Assembly: GCA_030603565.1 (NCBI GenBank)
Contig: JAUVXM010000001.1
Span: 47,328 to 111,327 of the forward strand
DNA: 64,000 nt
Direction of reading: 5' to 3'
Source of the DNA: Candidatus Aminicenantota bacterium
GTDB lineage: Bacteria; Acidobacteriota; Aminicenantia; Aminicenantales; Aminicenantaceae
The translations under genes were made by a program, and so were the position numbers. Under the pieces are notes generated by a model that did no database searches, was not told where the DNA came from, and saw only the letters and a program-made list of their open reading frames with translations. Positions 46,117 to 56,619 of this stretch are shown in pieces (position 1 is the stretch's first letter; each line of letters starts with the position of its first letter).

Positions 46117-48027
46117 ATGTCAAAAAAAACAATAATCGGGATTTTAATTTCAATGTTCTTTTTTGGAGCTGCTTTATTATCAGGAATGTCCTGGGCTGCA
46201 GGTCATGTTTCTTTAAAGGGATTAGTAACGGATTCTCAGGGAAATGTCCTGCCCGGGGTTAAGATCATAGCCACAAATACAGCCACTAATGTTCAATATG
46301 ACACTGTAAGCGACAGCAAGGGACATTTCTTTTTTCAAGAGCTTCCCGCCGGTTTTTATGATATCAAAGTGGGAATGGCAGGATTTAAGACAGTGCTCAG
46401 GAAAAATATCCGGATTGGGGAGGCAAAGACAGTTACATTGGAGTTTAAGCTTAAAATGTTAGGCTCTCTGGAGGATATTACTTTGGTAGCGCTTGAAGAA
46501 GCTAAAACCGGAGGAGTGCTTGGAGGAGTTGTAGGTGGAGTTCGAAAAAAGGAGGCTTATTGGCAGCCTGTAGCCCCGTATCCGTCTGCATATCCTAAGC
46601 ATGATACTGAGGAATACGACCGTATATATGAGAATAGATACTTGGATGCTCTGAATAATCCGCTTTCAACTTTCTCTATTGATGTTGACACAGCCTCGTA
46701 TTCGAATATTCGGCGTTTTATAAAAAACAATCAGTTTCCTCTAAAGGATGCTGTCCGTATTGAAGAGATGATAAATTATTTTAGTTATGATTATCTCCTT
46801 CCCAAAAAGAAGTACCCATTTTCCATCAATACTGAGATTTCTTCCTGCCCTTGGAATCAAGAGCATCACCTGGTCCATATAGGTTTGCAGGGGAAGAAAC
46901 TTGAGACCAAACAGCTTCCTCCCAGTAACCTGGTTTTTCTCCTTGATGTTTCAGGCTCCATGCAATCACCCAACAAGCTTCCTCTGCTGCGGACAGCATT
47001 TAAACTACTGGTTAGAGAGCTGGGAGAAAACGACAGGGTTTCTATTGCAGTCTATGCCGGGGCAGCCGGCCTGGTATTGCCTTCGACTTCTGCCCGTCAG
47101 AAGGATAAGATCATCGAAGCTATAGACAAACTTCGGGCCGGAGGTTCCACGGCCGGAGGAGCCGGCATTAAACTTGCCTACAAAGTGGCAGAGGATAACT
47201 TCATTGAAAATGGAAACAACCGCATAATCTTAGCGACCGATGGTGATTTTAATATCGGGGTTTCCAGTACTTCCGCCCTGGTACGTTTGGTAGAGGAAAA
47301 GCGCAAAAAAGGAATATTTCTGACCACTCTCGGTTTTGGCATGGGAAATTACAAGGACGGCAGGATGGAGCAGTTAGCTGATAAAGGAAATGGAAATTAT
47401 TATTATATCGATAATCTACTTGAAGCTAAAAAGGTATTTATCGATGATATGCGGGGGACTCTCTTTACAATTGCTAAAGATGTGAAGATCCAGATCGAGT
47501 TTAATCCTGCTAAAGTTAAGGCGTATAGACTTATAGGGTATGAAAACCGGATGTTAGAGAAAGAGGATTTTGCAGACGATACCAAGGATGCCGGCGAATT
47601 GGGCGCAGGCCATACTGTAACTGCACTTTATGAAATAATTCCTTATGGCTCTAAAGAGGATATTCCGGGAATCGATAAACTGAAATATCAGGAAACCACA
47701 ATTAGTCCGCAAGCCTTTAAAAGTAAAGAGCTTATGACTGTGAAGCTGCGGTACAAGGAACCGGACGGCGAGAAGAGCAAGTTGATAGAACATCCTCTGG
47801 TAGATAAACACGTTAAGCTGGATGCTGCTTCTGAAAATTATAAATTCTCCGCAGCAGTTGCTGCGTTCGGTATGCTGCTTCGGGATTCGGATTATAAAGG
47901 CGACTCGACTTTTGAGAGTGTATTAAAGCTGGCCCGGGAAGGCAAAGGAAAAGATTTTCACGGCTATCGGGCAGAGTTTATCAAGCTTGTGGAAATGTGC
48001 AGCTTGCTGAAGGATATTAATAAATAA
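46117..48027 (+). CDS. YfbK-like von Willebrand factor A domain protein with N-terminal carboxypeptidase-regulatory-like domain
   Basis: 'GHVSLKGLVTDSQGNVLPGVKIIATNTATN', 'NPLSTFSIDVDTASYSNIRRFI', 'LVFLLDVSGSMQSPNKLPLLRTAFKLL'; RBS GGAGG upstream of the 46117 ATG. Confidence 0.93.
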   Translation: MSKKTIIGILISMFFFGAALLSGMSWAAGHVSLKGLVTDSQGNVLPGVKIIATNTATNVQYDTVSDSKGHFFFQELPAGFYDIKVGMAGFKTVLRKNIRIGEAKTVTLEFKLKMLGSLEDITLVALEEAKTGGVLGGVVGGVRKKEAYWQPVAPYPSAYPKHDTEEYDRIYENRYLDALNNPLSTFSIDVDTASYSNIRRFIKNNQFPLKDAVRIEEMINYFSYDYLLPKKKYPFSINTEISSCPWNQEHHLVHIGLQGKKLETKQLPPSNLVFLLDVSGSMQSPNKLPLLRTAFKLLVRELGENDRVSIAVYAGAAGLVLPSTSARQKDKIIEAIDKLRAGGSTAGGAGIKLAYKVAEDNFIENGNNRIILATDGDFNIGVSSTSALVRLVEEKRKKGIFLTTLGFGMGNYKDGRMEQLADKGNGNYYYIDNLLEAKKVFIDDMRGTLFTIAKDVKIQIEFNPAKVKAYRLIGYENRMLEKEDFADDTKDAGELGAGHTVTALYEIIPYGSKEDIPGIDKLKYQETTISPQAFKSKELMTVKLRYKEPDGEKSKLIEHPLVDKHVKLDAASENYKFSAAVAAFGMLLRDSDYKGDSTFESVLKLAREGKGKDFHGYRAEFIKLVEMCSLLKDINK

Positions 48028-48035
48028 TCCACTAA

Positions 48036-48287
48036 CCTGAATATTCATAAAAAAATGGCGATGTTTTTATTATTAAATTCTCTTCAGTGATATGCAAGAT
48101 TTTTTCGAAAATGATTATTTCAACGATTTTTGTGTTTTTATTTTTAATTTTAATCGCCATTTTTTTACCTTTCAGGCGAGTCGATCTCCCCGCATCTGCT
48201 TTGTTACAGGGTACTCGCGGTGAAGTACCACAGCTTCGCACCCTGTGCCTTGCATCTACGGCAACCTCGACTCGTGAATAATCCAGG
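48036..48287 (+). repeat. R10: full-length MITE-like element, 252 bp
   Basis: CCTGAATATTCATAAAAAAATGGCGATG...AATCGCCATTTTTTTACC...CGAGTCGA...TCGACTCGTGAATAATCCAGG. Confidence 0.88.
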
Positions 48288-48325
48288 TTAGATAGAAAAC
48301 TTTTAGTGATTAATATAGGAAAAAG

Positions 48326-48503
48326 CTAGCATGGATACTGGTAAATCCTGGAGAAAGCCATCCGGAACAACGCGGGCATGGTTCCCCGAGAGAATCTCGA
48401 GGAGAGCGTTGTGAGGACAGGAAGGGATTTCCCCGCTGGGGGAAATCCCTGTCTTTCGTAGGGACTTACCGGTATCCATACCAGCTCTTAGCCTGAACTA
48501 TTC
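48326..48503 (-). repeat. R11: module C' repeat, inverted relative to R4
   Basis: GGATACTGGTAAATCCTGGAGAAAGCCATCCGGAACAACGCGGGCATGGTTC...GGACAGGAAGGGATTTCCCCGCTGGGGGAAATCCCTGTCTTTCG. Confidence 0.83.
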
Positions 48504-48702
48504 ATAAAAAATGAAATTCAGGTGTGGCTTATGCTCGCTTCAGATTTTTAACGCCATTCCTCTTCGTTTTTCTCGGCGCTTGCGTAACTCCCCCCGTCCG
48601 TGGGTCAAACATACTCGACGTCCGACTACGTCGGATTCCCTCGAAAATCCTCATCAGAAGGCTAAATCTTCAATGTCGCTTCAGCCACATCAGAATTTCA
48701 TA
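48492..48702 (-). repeat. R12: module D repeat, inverted relative to R6
   Basis: CCTGAACTATTCATAAAAAATGAAATTCAGGTGTGGCTTATGCTCGCTTCAGATTTTTAACGCC...GCTTCAGCCACATCAGAATTTCA. Confidence 0.85.
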
Positions 48703-48777
48703 AGATTTAAGACTTTTAACTAAAATTTCAAATTTTGCTGCCTTTCCTGTTTTTCCTGTTTTTTCTGCTTTTTCGTA

Positions 48778-48892
48778 CCTACGGCAACCTCGATTCGTGA
48801 ATAATCCAGGTTAATTAATTCAGAGCAGATTTTCCACGCTGGGGAAAATTCGCGTGTTTTCGTATCAACTGACCTGATTCTTTTTGCTGCAA
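48778..48892 (-). repeat. R13: truncated composite repeat (end of module A plus inverted module C end)
   Basis: CTACGGCAACCTCGATTCGTGAATAATCCAGG then AGATTTTCCACGCTGGGGAAAATTCGCGTGTTTTCGTATCAACTGACCTGATTCT. Confidence 0.8.
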
Positions 48893-48968
48893 TCTTTGGA
48901 AAACAGTTTAAACTTGGCATTTATTCTGGATTTCTGTAAAATTATCAAGATAGCTATTTTAGAAGACA

Positions 48969-50201
48969 ATGGGAGGTATAGTTATGGTTGAAAAAAAGAA
49001 TATTAAAAGACGGAATTTTATCAAACTTGGCCTGACCGGCCTGGCTGGGATAGGCGCGGCTCCTGCGGTTTTAAAGGGAAAGGATAAGGTTTCTGTTTAT
49101 GCTCAAAAAAAAGACCGCAAGTTTATCTACCGCACTCTGGGCAAAACAGGCATTAAACTTCCCATTGTTAACATGGGAGTGATGAATGCCGACAATCCCA
49201 ATCTGGTAGCTGCTGCCCTGGATGCGGGGATTGTTTATTTGGATACAGCTTGGGGATATCAAAGGGGCAGGAATGAAGAGATGATCGGTAGTGTTATTAA
49301 AGGCCGGCCGCGTGATTCCTATGTAATCGGCACTAAAGTACCGGGAATGCCCCGGGAAAGAAAAACAGGTTACCTGACAGCGGAAACTGACCCGAAAAAT
49401 TTCCCTAAACTTTTTGATGAATGCCTGAAGCGTTTAGGTCTAGAATATGTAGATATACTTTATCTCCACAATATAAAACGCGGACGGGATGCCCAATTTG
49501 AACCTCTTTTAAAAGCACTTGAGAAAGAAAAAAAGCGGGGAAGGGCAAAATTTATTGGAGTTACTGCTCATACTCACGAACCTGAAGTAATAAGAGCCGC
49601 TCTAGAGACCGAGGTCTATGATGTGTTTTTAACCGGATATAATTTTAAGAAAGATTACCAAGAAGAACTTAAAGCAGCCGTTGCAGAAGCAGCCGAAGCC
49701 GGTTTGGGGATTGTAGCAATGAAGACTCAGGCTGGAGTTTATTGGGATAGAGAAAAGACCGATCCTATTAATATGAAAGCAGCCTTAAAATGGGTGCTGA
49801 ATGACCCCAATATTCACACTGCTATTCCCGGTTTTACCACCTTTGACCAGATGGAGCTTGACCTGTCTGTAATGGAAGATCTTACTTTAACCGCCCAGGA
49901 AATAAAAGACCTGCGCCTGGAAACCAAAACCGGAGGCCTTTACTGTCAGCAGTGTGAGCAGTGTCTCCCCCAGTGTAAACAAAGTCTTCCGATCCCGGAC
50001 CTGATGCGCAGTTACATGTATGCCTATGGGTACAATAACCTTGAAGCTGCCCATGAACTTGTGACCTCTTTTGATCTGCCGGATAATCCCTGCGGAGACT
50101 GCAGCGACTGTGTTGTGAGCTGTGCGAAGGAGTTCAATGTTAAAGAGAGAATTACAGATATTTCCCGGCTGAAAAACCTCCCTGCTGATTTTTTTGTTTA
50201 A
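48969..50201 (+). CDS. Aldo/keto reductase with Tat-like leader and C-terminal Cys-rich region
   Basis: 410 aa; 'KRRNFIKLGLTGLAGIGAAPAVLKG', 'YLDTAWGYQRGRNEEMIGSVIKGRPRDSYVIGTKV', 'LYCQQCEQCLPQCKQSLPIPDLMR'. Confidence 0.95.
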   Translation: MGGIVMVEKKNIKRRNFIKLGLTGLAGIGAAPAVLKGKDKVSVYAQKKDRKFIYRTLGKTGIKLPIVNMGVMNADNPNLVAAALDAGIVYLDTAWGYQRGRNEEMIGSVIKGRPRDSYVIGTKVPGMPRERKTGYLTAETDPKNFPKLFDECLKRLGLEYVDILYLHNIKRGRDAQFEPLLKALEKEKKRGRAKFIGVTAHTHEPEVIRAALETEVYDVFLTGYNFKKDYQEELKAAVAEAAEAGLGIVAMKTQAGVYWDREKTDPINMKAALKWVLNDPNIHTAIPGFTTFDQMELDLSVMEDLTLTAQEIKDLRLETKTGGLYCQQCEQCLPQCKQSLPIPDLMRSYMYAYGYNNLEAAHELVTSFDLPDNPCGDCSDCVVSCAKEFNVKERITDISRLKNLPADFFV

Positions 50202-50272
50202 ATTAATCAAGTTATTATTAGAAAAGAGATGAGCTAAGGATATATCCGTGCGGATTCAACAAAGGAGAAATC

Positions 50273-53200
50273 ATGAGTAAAGAGAGCAAAGTATATAAAC
50301 CCAAACACCATATCCGGGTGGTTACCGCAACCTCCTTGTTCGATGGACATGATGCTTCCATTAATATTATCCGCCGGATCCTGCAGAGAACCGGGGTGGA
50401 AGTTATCCATATAGGGCACAACCGTTCGGTGCATGAGATTGTAAATGCTGCTGTTGAGGAAGGGGTGCAGGGTATAGCGGTTTCTTCTTATCAGGGAGGC
50501 CACATCGAGTTTTTCAAATATATGATAGACCTGCTAAAGGAAAAAGGAGCTGAGGATATAAAAGTTTTCGGAGGCGGAGGCGGAGTGATCGTGCCTGAGG
50601 AGATAAAAGAGCTTGAAGACTATGGTGTGATAAAGATATATTCACCAGAGGATGGGACCCGTCTTGGCCTGCAGGGAATCATCAATCATATGGTAAGTCT
50701 TCTGGATTTTTCTCCGCTTAAAAACAGCGATTTTGATTTAAAACAGCTTTCTTTTAAAAACAAACTCCAGGTGGCCCGGTTGATAACTGCAGTAGAGTTG
50801 GCTCAGGATGAGGAAGGTAAAAACCTGTCCTCTCTTAAAAACAAGATAAAAAATAGGGCTGCGAAGAAGACAATCCCTGTGATCGGGATGACAGGAACCG
50901 GAGGTGCCGGAAAATCATCTCTTGCAGATGAACTGATTTTACGCCTGCTCCGGGATATCAAAGATATCCATATTGCTGTGATAAGCTGTGATCCTTCGCG
51001 CAGAAAAACCGGGGGCGCTCTTTTGGGAGATAGAATACGCATGAATGCCATCGACAGTCCCAGAGTATATATGCGGTCCCTGGCGACACGGAGCTCTCTT
51101 ACTGAAATCCCAGCTGTTATGCCTGATGTGATCGGGGTGGTCAAGGCTGCCGGGTTTGATCTTGTCATTGCAGAGACAGCCGGTATCGGGCAGGGTGACT
51201 CCAGTGTTATTGATCTGGTGGATTTATCCATCTATGTCATGACCAGTGAGTTTGGCGCTGCTTCCCAGCTGGAAAAGATCGACATGCTTGATTTTGCAGA
51301 CCTTGTGGTTGTCAATAAGTTCGAAAAACCGGGAGGAGAGGATGCAGTCCGTGATGTGCGTAAACAAGTGCAGTGCAACCGGGATGAATTTGAGAAAAAG
51401 TTAGAAGACATGCCGGTCTTCGGGACTATCGCCTCCAAATTCAATGATGACGGAGTTACCTCTCTTTATCAAAAAACACTTGATGTTATAACCCGGAAAA
51501 CCGGAGTTGAGTTTAAAGCAAAACTTCCCCCGCTTGAAAACAAAACCTCAACCTCAAAGACAATAATTATACCTCCCGAAAGGACCCGTTATCTGGCTGA
51601 AATCGCTGACACGCTGAGGACTTACCACAAACATACCGAAAATCAGGCTGATGCTGTGCGTAAAGCCTGGCACCTGAGAGAAGCTGCCGGGGTTTTAAGT
51701 CAGAATGAACCGGAAAACAATTTCTCTAAAGCAGTCTCCCGCCTTAAACAAGAAGTTGCTAAAGCTGAGGAGAGGCTGGATATAGAAACCACCTCTCTTC
51801 TTGAACAGTGGGAGAAGATAAAACAGATTTATGCACAGGATGAACTGGTCTATAAAGTGCGTAACCGGGAGATCCGCCTGCCACTTTACTCGGAATCTCT
51901 TGCTCACAAAAAAATCCCCAAGCTTTCTCTCCCCGGATTCAAAGATCCCGGTGAGATCTACCGCTGGATACGGCAGGAAAACCTCCCGGGATATTTTCCC
52001 TTTACTGCCGGTGTTTTTCCGCTAAAGCGAAAGGGGGAAGATCCCACCCGTATGTTTGCAGGAGAAGGCGACCCGGCCCGGACCAACCGGAGGTTCAAGT
52101 TGTTATCAGAAAACTATGAAGCGAAGCGTCTTTCTACCGCTTTTGATTCTGTAACACTTTATGGATGTGATCCTGAAAAGCGTCCGGATGTATATGGAAA
52201 AGTAGGAACCTCCGGCGTAAATATTTGCAGCCTGGATGATGTCAAAGTACTTTATGATGGTTTTGACCTGTGTGCTCCAAACAACTCTGTTTCCATGACT
52301 ATAAACGGCCCTGCTCCCATGCTGCTGGCAATGTTTTTAAATACTGCAATTGACCAGCAGGAAGAAAAGTTTAAAAAGAAAAATGAAAAAAAACCTTCCC
52401 CTGAGCAGTATCAGAATATCCGTAATCATGCCCTTTCCCAGGTACGCGGCACAGTTCAGGCGGATATATTAAAAGAGGACCAGGGACAGAACACCTGTAT
52501 ATTCTCCACAGCTTTCGCCCTTAAAATGATGGGAGATATTCAGGAATATTTTGGGGAGAAAAATGTCCGGAATTTTTATTCTGTCTCAATTTCCGGCTAC
52601 CATATCGCTGAAGCCGGAGCCAATCCTATCACCCAGCTTGCCTTGACTTTATCCAATGGATTTACCTATGTGGAATATTACCTTTCCCGGGGCATGCCGC
52701 TTGACAGTTTCGGCCCCAATCTTTCTTTTTTCTTTTCCAATGGGATGGATCCTGAATATACTGTCATCGGGCGGGTGGCCCGCCGCATCTGGTCGATTGC
52801 CATGCGCGAAAAGTATGGTGCTTCGAAGCGTTCCCAGATGCTTAAATACCACATCCAGACATCAGGTCGTTCTCTCCACAGTCAGGAGATCCAGTTTAAT
52901 GATATCCGCACCACTCTGCAGGCTTTGTGTGCTGTTTATGACAACTGTAACAGCCTGCATACCAATGCCTATGATGAAGCCATAACCACTCCCAGTGCTG
53001 AATCTGTGCGAAGGGCCCTGGCCATTCAGCAGATAATTAACCGGGAATGGGGGCTGGCTAAAAATGAGAATATGAACCAGGGTAGTTTTATCGTTGAAGA
53101 GTTGACTCAACTGATCGAAGAAGCAGTACTAATGGAATTTGACCGAATTGCCGAGCGGGGGGGAGTGCTTGGTGCTATGGAGACAGGCTTTCAGCGCAGC

Positions 53201-53560
53201 AAGATCCAGGAAGAATCCATGCACTATGAGCTGCAAAAGCATACAGGAGAGCTTCCCATAATCGGAGTCAATACTTTTTGTGATCCGGAGACAGAGCAGT
53301 CCCATATTGCTACCGCCGGAAGTTGTATTCCACTTTCCCGGGCGACCGAGAAAGAAAAGCAATCCCAGCTTAAGCGCTTGGCGGAATTCAAGCAGAGAAA
53401 TAAAAAGGAAGCCCCGGAAGCCCTTAAGCATCTGCAAAAGACCGCCCTTGCCGGAGAAAACATATTCGCCGAACTGATGGATACTGTGAGAGTTTGTTCT
53501 CTGGGTCAGATAACCCAGGCCCTCTATGAAGTAGGGGGGCAGTACCGGCGGAATATGTGA
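50273..53560 (+). CDS. icmF: Fused acyl-CoA mutase (isobutyryl-CoA mutase-type, B12-binding + G-protein chaperone + mutase)
   Basis: 1095 aa; N-terminal B12 domain '[17 protein letters not shown]', central GTPase '[22 protein letters not shown]', C-terminal mutase '[23 protein letters not shown]'. Confidence 0.95.
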   Translation: MSKESKVYKPKHHIRVVTATSLFDGHDASINIIRRILQRTGVEVIHIGHNRSVHEIVNAAVEEGVQGIAVSSYQGGHIEFFKYMIDLLKEKGAEDIKVFGGGGGVIVPEEIKELEDYGVIKIYSPEDGTRLGLQGIINHMVSLLDFSPLKNSDFDLKQLSFKNKLQVARLITAVELAQDEEGKNLSSLKNKIKNRAAKKTIPVIGMTGTGGAGKSSLADELILRLLRDIKDIHIAVISCDPSRRKTGGALLGDRIRMNAIDSPRVYMRSLATRSSLTEIPAVMPDVIGVVKAAGFDLVIAETAGIGQGDSSVIDLVDLSIYVMTSEFGAASQLEKIDMLDFADLVVVNKFEKPGGEDAVRDVRKQVQCNRDEFEKKLEDMPVFGTIASKFNDDGVTSLYQKTLDVITRKTGVEFKAKLPPLENKTSTSKTIIIPPERTRYLAEIADTLRTYHKHTENQADAVRKAWHLREAAGVLSQNEPENNFSKAVSRLKQEVAKAEERLDIETTSLLEQWEKIKQIYAQDELVYKVRNREIRLPLYSESLAHKKIPKLSLPGFKDPGEIYRWIRQENLPGYFPFTAGVFPLKRKGEDPTRMFAGEGDPARTNRRFKLLSENYEAKRLSTAFDSVTLYGCDPEKRPDVYGKVGTSGVNICSLDDVKVLYDGFDLCAPNNSVSMTINGPAPMLLAMFLNTAIDQQEEKFKKKNEKKPSPEQYQNIRNHALSQVRGTVQADILKEDQGQNTCIFSTAFALKMMGDIQEYFGEKNVRNFYSVSISGYHIAEAGANPITQLALTLSNGFTYVEYYLSRGMPLDSFGPNLSFFFSNGMDPEYTVIGRVARRIWSIAMREKYGASKRSQMLKYHIQTSGRSLHSQEIQFNDIRTTLQALCAVYDNCNSLHTNAYDEAITTPSAESVRRALAIQQIINREWGLAKNENMNQGSFIVEELTQLIEEAVLMEFDRIAERGGVLGAMETGFQRSKIQEESMHYELQKHTGELPIIGVNTFCDPETEQSHIATAGSCIPLSRATEKEKQSQLKRLAEFKQRNKKEAPEALKHLQKTALAGENIFAELMDTVRVCSLGQITQALYEVGGQYRRNM

Positions 53561-53581
53561 GCTGCCTTTACTTTCGGCTTT

Positions 53582-55846
53582 CTATTTCTTCACATAGTTT
53601 TTAATCAGAGATTTCCAGAGGATATAACCGTCTCCTGTAAGATGAAGCCCGTCGTTTGTATATTTGGGATTAAGTTTATCTGCGCCATTTGTAAAGGCTG
53701 AATAGAGATCTATATAGACTACTCCATATTTCTCAGCCACTTTTGTTAGCCTGGTGTTTATAATAAGCACTCCCTGAGTTTTATCTGTGTACTTAGGAAA
53801 CATGCCGAGGTCTCTGTTTACAGGCAGAAGGCTCTGCAGATAGATTTTAGTATGAGGGGATGCATTCAGGATTTTTTTTACAATCCTGCTGATATTATTG
53901 ACTACATACTCTTCTGATTTGCCGGCTGCCAGGTCGTTTATTCCTATCATTAAAAAGACTTTATCTGGTTTTGAACTTGTCACTTCTGCAAGCCTTTCCA
54001 AGACACCATCTGTTACATCTCCACTTATGCCGCGGTTTTTTATCCTGAGATTCTGGAACATCTCTATCCAATTACCTCCATCGGTAATGCTGTCGCCCAG
54101 AAATATTATCTCATGAGCTGTATCGGGTAGTTTTTCGAACAGTGTTTTTTTCTGATAGTAAAAGGGATGGTACTCTGTTATATCCAAAGCCATATCTGCA
54201 TCTCGCTTGAGTTTGAATTCGCTGCCTTCTTTCCAGTTGGGGAATGTGGATTCCCCGCTCAAGTGCCATCCGATCGTAAAATACATATGCAGATCGTCCA
54301 GCATACCGCTCAGATCCCAATTGGAATCAAACTCATCAGAAGGTTTATGGTATTTTTCTCTGATATATTTTTCTTTTTGGGCCATTCCCCATTGCTCTCC
54401 TTTCTCCAGATGCTGAATGCCTGAGCCGGCACTTAAAGCCGGCACGCCCTGTTTGGCAAAAGGAAAATGGTCGGAGCGGAAAAAAGAGCCTTTTTCTGGC
54501 GTAGGATTGGGCAAAACCACTCTTCCCACTTCCTCTGCATAGGCTTTAACATAATCATCCAATTCTGACTGTCCGTAACCAACAATCCGGATATCTTTCA
54601 TGCGGCCATAGATGTTGAGGCTATCCATATTAATGACGGCAACGGTTTTTGTTAACGGATAGATGGGATGGGTGGCATAATAATCTGAGCCTAGCAATCC
54701 CTGCTCCTCAGCTGTAACTGCCATAAATAAAATAGATCTTTGGGGAGGAGAGCCGAGTTGCTGAAAGGCCTCAGCCAGTTCAATCAGAGCAGATGTGCCA
54801 GTGGCATTGTCCAGGGCGCCATTATAGATTTGGTCGCCTTCCAGATCAGGATCCCTGCCGAAATGATCCCAATGGGCGGTGTAAATGATATACTCATCCG
54901 CCCTCTCAGTACCGGGAAGGAGTCCGATAACGTTGTTGGATAGGGAATTTTTGATGCTGTTTTCCAAACTAAGGCTGGCTTTTAACCCTAGAGGGCTGGC
55001 TTTGAATCCGGGTTTTTCGGCAGATTTTTTCAAGTCATTATAATTTTTCCCGGCGGCGTCAAAAATTGTCCGGGTTGCTTCTAAGGTTATCCAGGACTCT
55101 GCGGCACATCTTGAGGCATTGCCGTCATTGGAGACAAGACTGAAATTAGGGCCTGTCCAGCCATTTCTGACAACATCCCAACCATAAGCGGCTGGTGCGG
55201 TTTCATGGATTATTACGGCACATGCCGCCCCCTGTCGGGCTGCTTCTTCATACTTATAAGTCCAGCGGCCATAATAGGTCATGGCCCGCCCATTAAAAAG
55301 TTCTGGATCTTGAGTGGCAAAACCAGGATCATTAATTAGCATGACTACGGTTTTCCCCTTGGCATCAATCCCCTCATAATCATTCCATTGATATTCAGGG
55401 GCAACAATGCCGTAGCCGACAAATATCATCTCGGAATTCTCAACAGTCACCTCTTTTTGAACCTGCAAGGTCACAGCCACAAAATCATCTTTGAAAACAA
55501 ATTCCAGAGGCTTTTTCCCTCCTGTTATTATAAAGTCGGTCTGAGGGCTGGTAGTGATCTCAACCAGCGGGACTTCTTGGAAAAAACTATCAACATTTCC
55601 GGGTTTTAGCCCCACTTTTTCAAACTCTTCCTTTAAAAAATTAATAGTTTTCTCTTCGCCAGGGGAAGCGGGAAAACGGCCTTCAAAATCATCCGCGCTG
55701 AGAATCTCCACATCATAAGCAAGTTCGTCTGTATTTAAACTGGCCAAAGCGGCTTCAATATCATTAGCTTTGCGGCTGCACGATAAGAAAACAAACATAG
55801 ATAAAGTAATAATCAGAAAATTGAAAATGAATTTTTTAATCATCAA
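53582..55846 (-). CDS. M28 family metallopeptidase fused to C-terminal SGNH/GDSL hydrolase
   Basis: 754 aa; 'YTAHWDHFGRD', 'NGALDNATGTSALIELAEAF', 'TAEEQGLLGSDYYA' then 'IIFLGDSITDGGNW', 'NRGISGD', 'LMIGINDL', 'NDGLHLTGDGY'. Confidence 0.93.
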   Translation of the reverse strand: MMIKKFIFNFLIITLSMFVFLSCSRKANDIEAALASLNTDELAYDVEILSADDFEGRFPASPGEEKTINFLKEEFEKVGLKPGNVDSFFQEVPLVEITTSPQTDFIITGGKKPLEFVFKDDFVAVTLQVQKEVTVENSEMIFVGYGIVAPEYQWNDYEGIDAKGKTVVMLINDPGFATQDPELFNGRAMTYYGRWTYKYEEAARQGAACAVIIHETAPAAYGWDVVRNGWTGPNFSLVSNDGNASRCAAESWITLEATRTIFDAAGKNYNDLKKSAEKPGFKASPLGLKASLSLENSIKNSLSNNVIGLLPGTERADEYIIYTAHWDHFGRDPDLEGDQIYNGALDNATGTSALIELAEAFQQLGSPPQRSILFMAVTAEEQGLLGSDYYATHPIYPLTKTVAVINMDSLNIYGRMKDIRIVGYGQSELDDYVKAYAEEVGRVVLPNPTPEKGSFFRSDHFPFAKQGVPALSAGSGIQHLEKGEQWGMAQKEKYIREKYHKPSDEFDSNWDLSGMLDDLHMYFTIGWHLSGESTFPNWKEGSEFKLKRDADMALDITEYHPFYYQKKTLFEKLPDTAHEIIFLGDSITDGGNWIEMFQNLRIKNRGISGDVTDGVLERLAEVTSSKPDKVFLMIGINDLAAGKSEEYVVNNISRIVKKILNASPHTKIYLQSLLPVNRDLGMFPKYTDKTQGVLIINTRLTKVAEKYGVVYIDLYSAFTNGADKLNPKYTNDGLHLTGDGYILWKSLIKNYVKK

Positions 55847-55927
55847 AAACTCCTTTACGTAAGAAATATATGCAGCTGAATATTTATGAATATATAAGAA
55901 AAAGTCAATGCTTAACCGTTTTTTTGT

Positions 55928-56209
55928 TTATCTGCTTTTTATATGGCTTTTAAGATCTCTGTAATAATTTTCATGAGGCCCGATCATAATAAGTTCTAGG
56001 TTTTCTCCTTTAAATCTATAGGCCAAAAGATATTGGAGTGTATAAATTTTGAATTTATGGACGAAAACTCCCCGAAGGTCACCTTTCTTAGCAGAGCCAA
56101 TGGAAGGATTCTCTATGATTTTTTGTATCTCTTCGTCTAACTTATTTTTTTGAGCTTTTGTAAATTTCTTAACTTTATGTTTAAAGGAGCGAGATTGTAA
56201 TATTTTCAT
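55928..56209 (-). CDS. Type II toxin, RelE/YafQ-like mRNA interferase
   Basis: 93 aa; 'FKHKVKKFTKAQKNKLDEEIQKIIENPSIGSAKKGDLRGVFVHKFKIYTLQYLLAYRF'. Confidence 0.88.
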   Translation of the reverse strand: MKILQSRSFKHKVKKFTKAQKNKLDEEIQKIIENPSIGSAKKGDLRGVFVHKFKIYTLQYLLAYRFKGENLELIMIGPHENYYRDLKSHIKSR

Positions 56210-56215
56210 GGGTCA

Positions 56216-56434
56216 TTATCCGAATGGATATTCTGAAAATTCACCCTCCTCCAGTTCTATAAGGCCAATCAAAATTTCTTTTATTAAGCTATAGGTCAAA
56301 TCAGGGTTTTCTTCTGCGCATTTGCCAATCCGCGCCCAATGTTCAATCTGACCGGTTATAGATCTTTTGTCAATCTTACTGAATAGTTTTGCCTCCCTGA
56401 CCAAGTCTTCGGAAACTCTGACAGCATTAGTCAT
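56216..56434 (-). CDS. Type II antitoxin (ParD/TraY-like RHH)
   Basis: 72 aa; 'TNAVRVSEDLVREAKLFSKIDKRSITGQIEHWARIGKCAEENPDLTY'; immediately upstream of the toxin. Confidence 0.85.
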   Translation of the reverse strand: MTNAVRVSEDLVREAKLFSKIDKRSITGQIEHWARIGKCAEENPDLTYSLIKEILIGLIELEEGEFSEYPFG

Positions 56435-56619
56435 TTTTTCGCCTCCTGCAATGCGTGATTGTCTTCATTATAAGACATATCGTTGCGATTTGCAATAAAT
56501 TGTTTGATATTGTATAATCAAGTTCTATGACACGCTAGAATCATTTCTTAAGAGTTTAGAGGATAAAAATCAGCTTAACATTGCAGCTGTGGATAGACTT
56601 TATTTCACATTGAATGCTG

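Noticed and set aside
48511-48723. 70-aa ORF MKFRCGLCSLQIFNAIPLRFSRRLRNSPRPW..., also at 36264-36575
   Set aside because: Translation of module D repeats; appears because the repeat is duplicated, no independent evidence of coding.
50803-51231. 142-aa minus-strand ORF
   Set aside because: Antisense to the IcmF GTPase domain, which is unambiguous.
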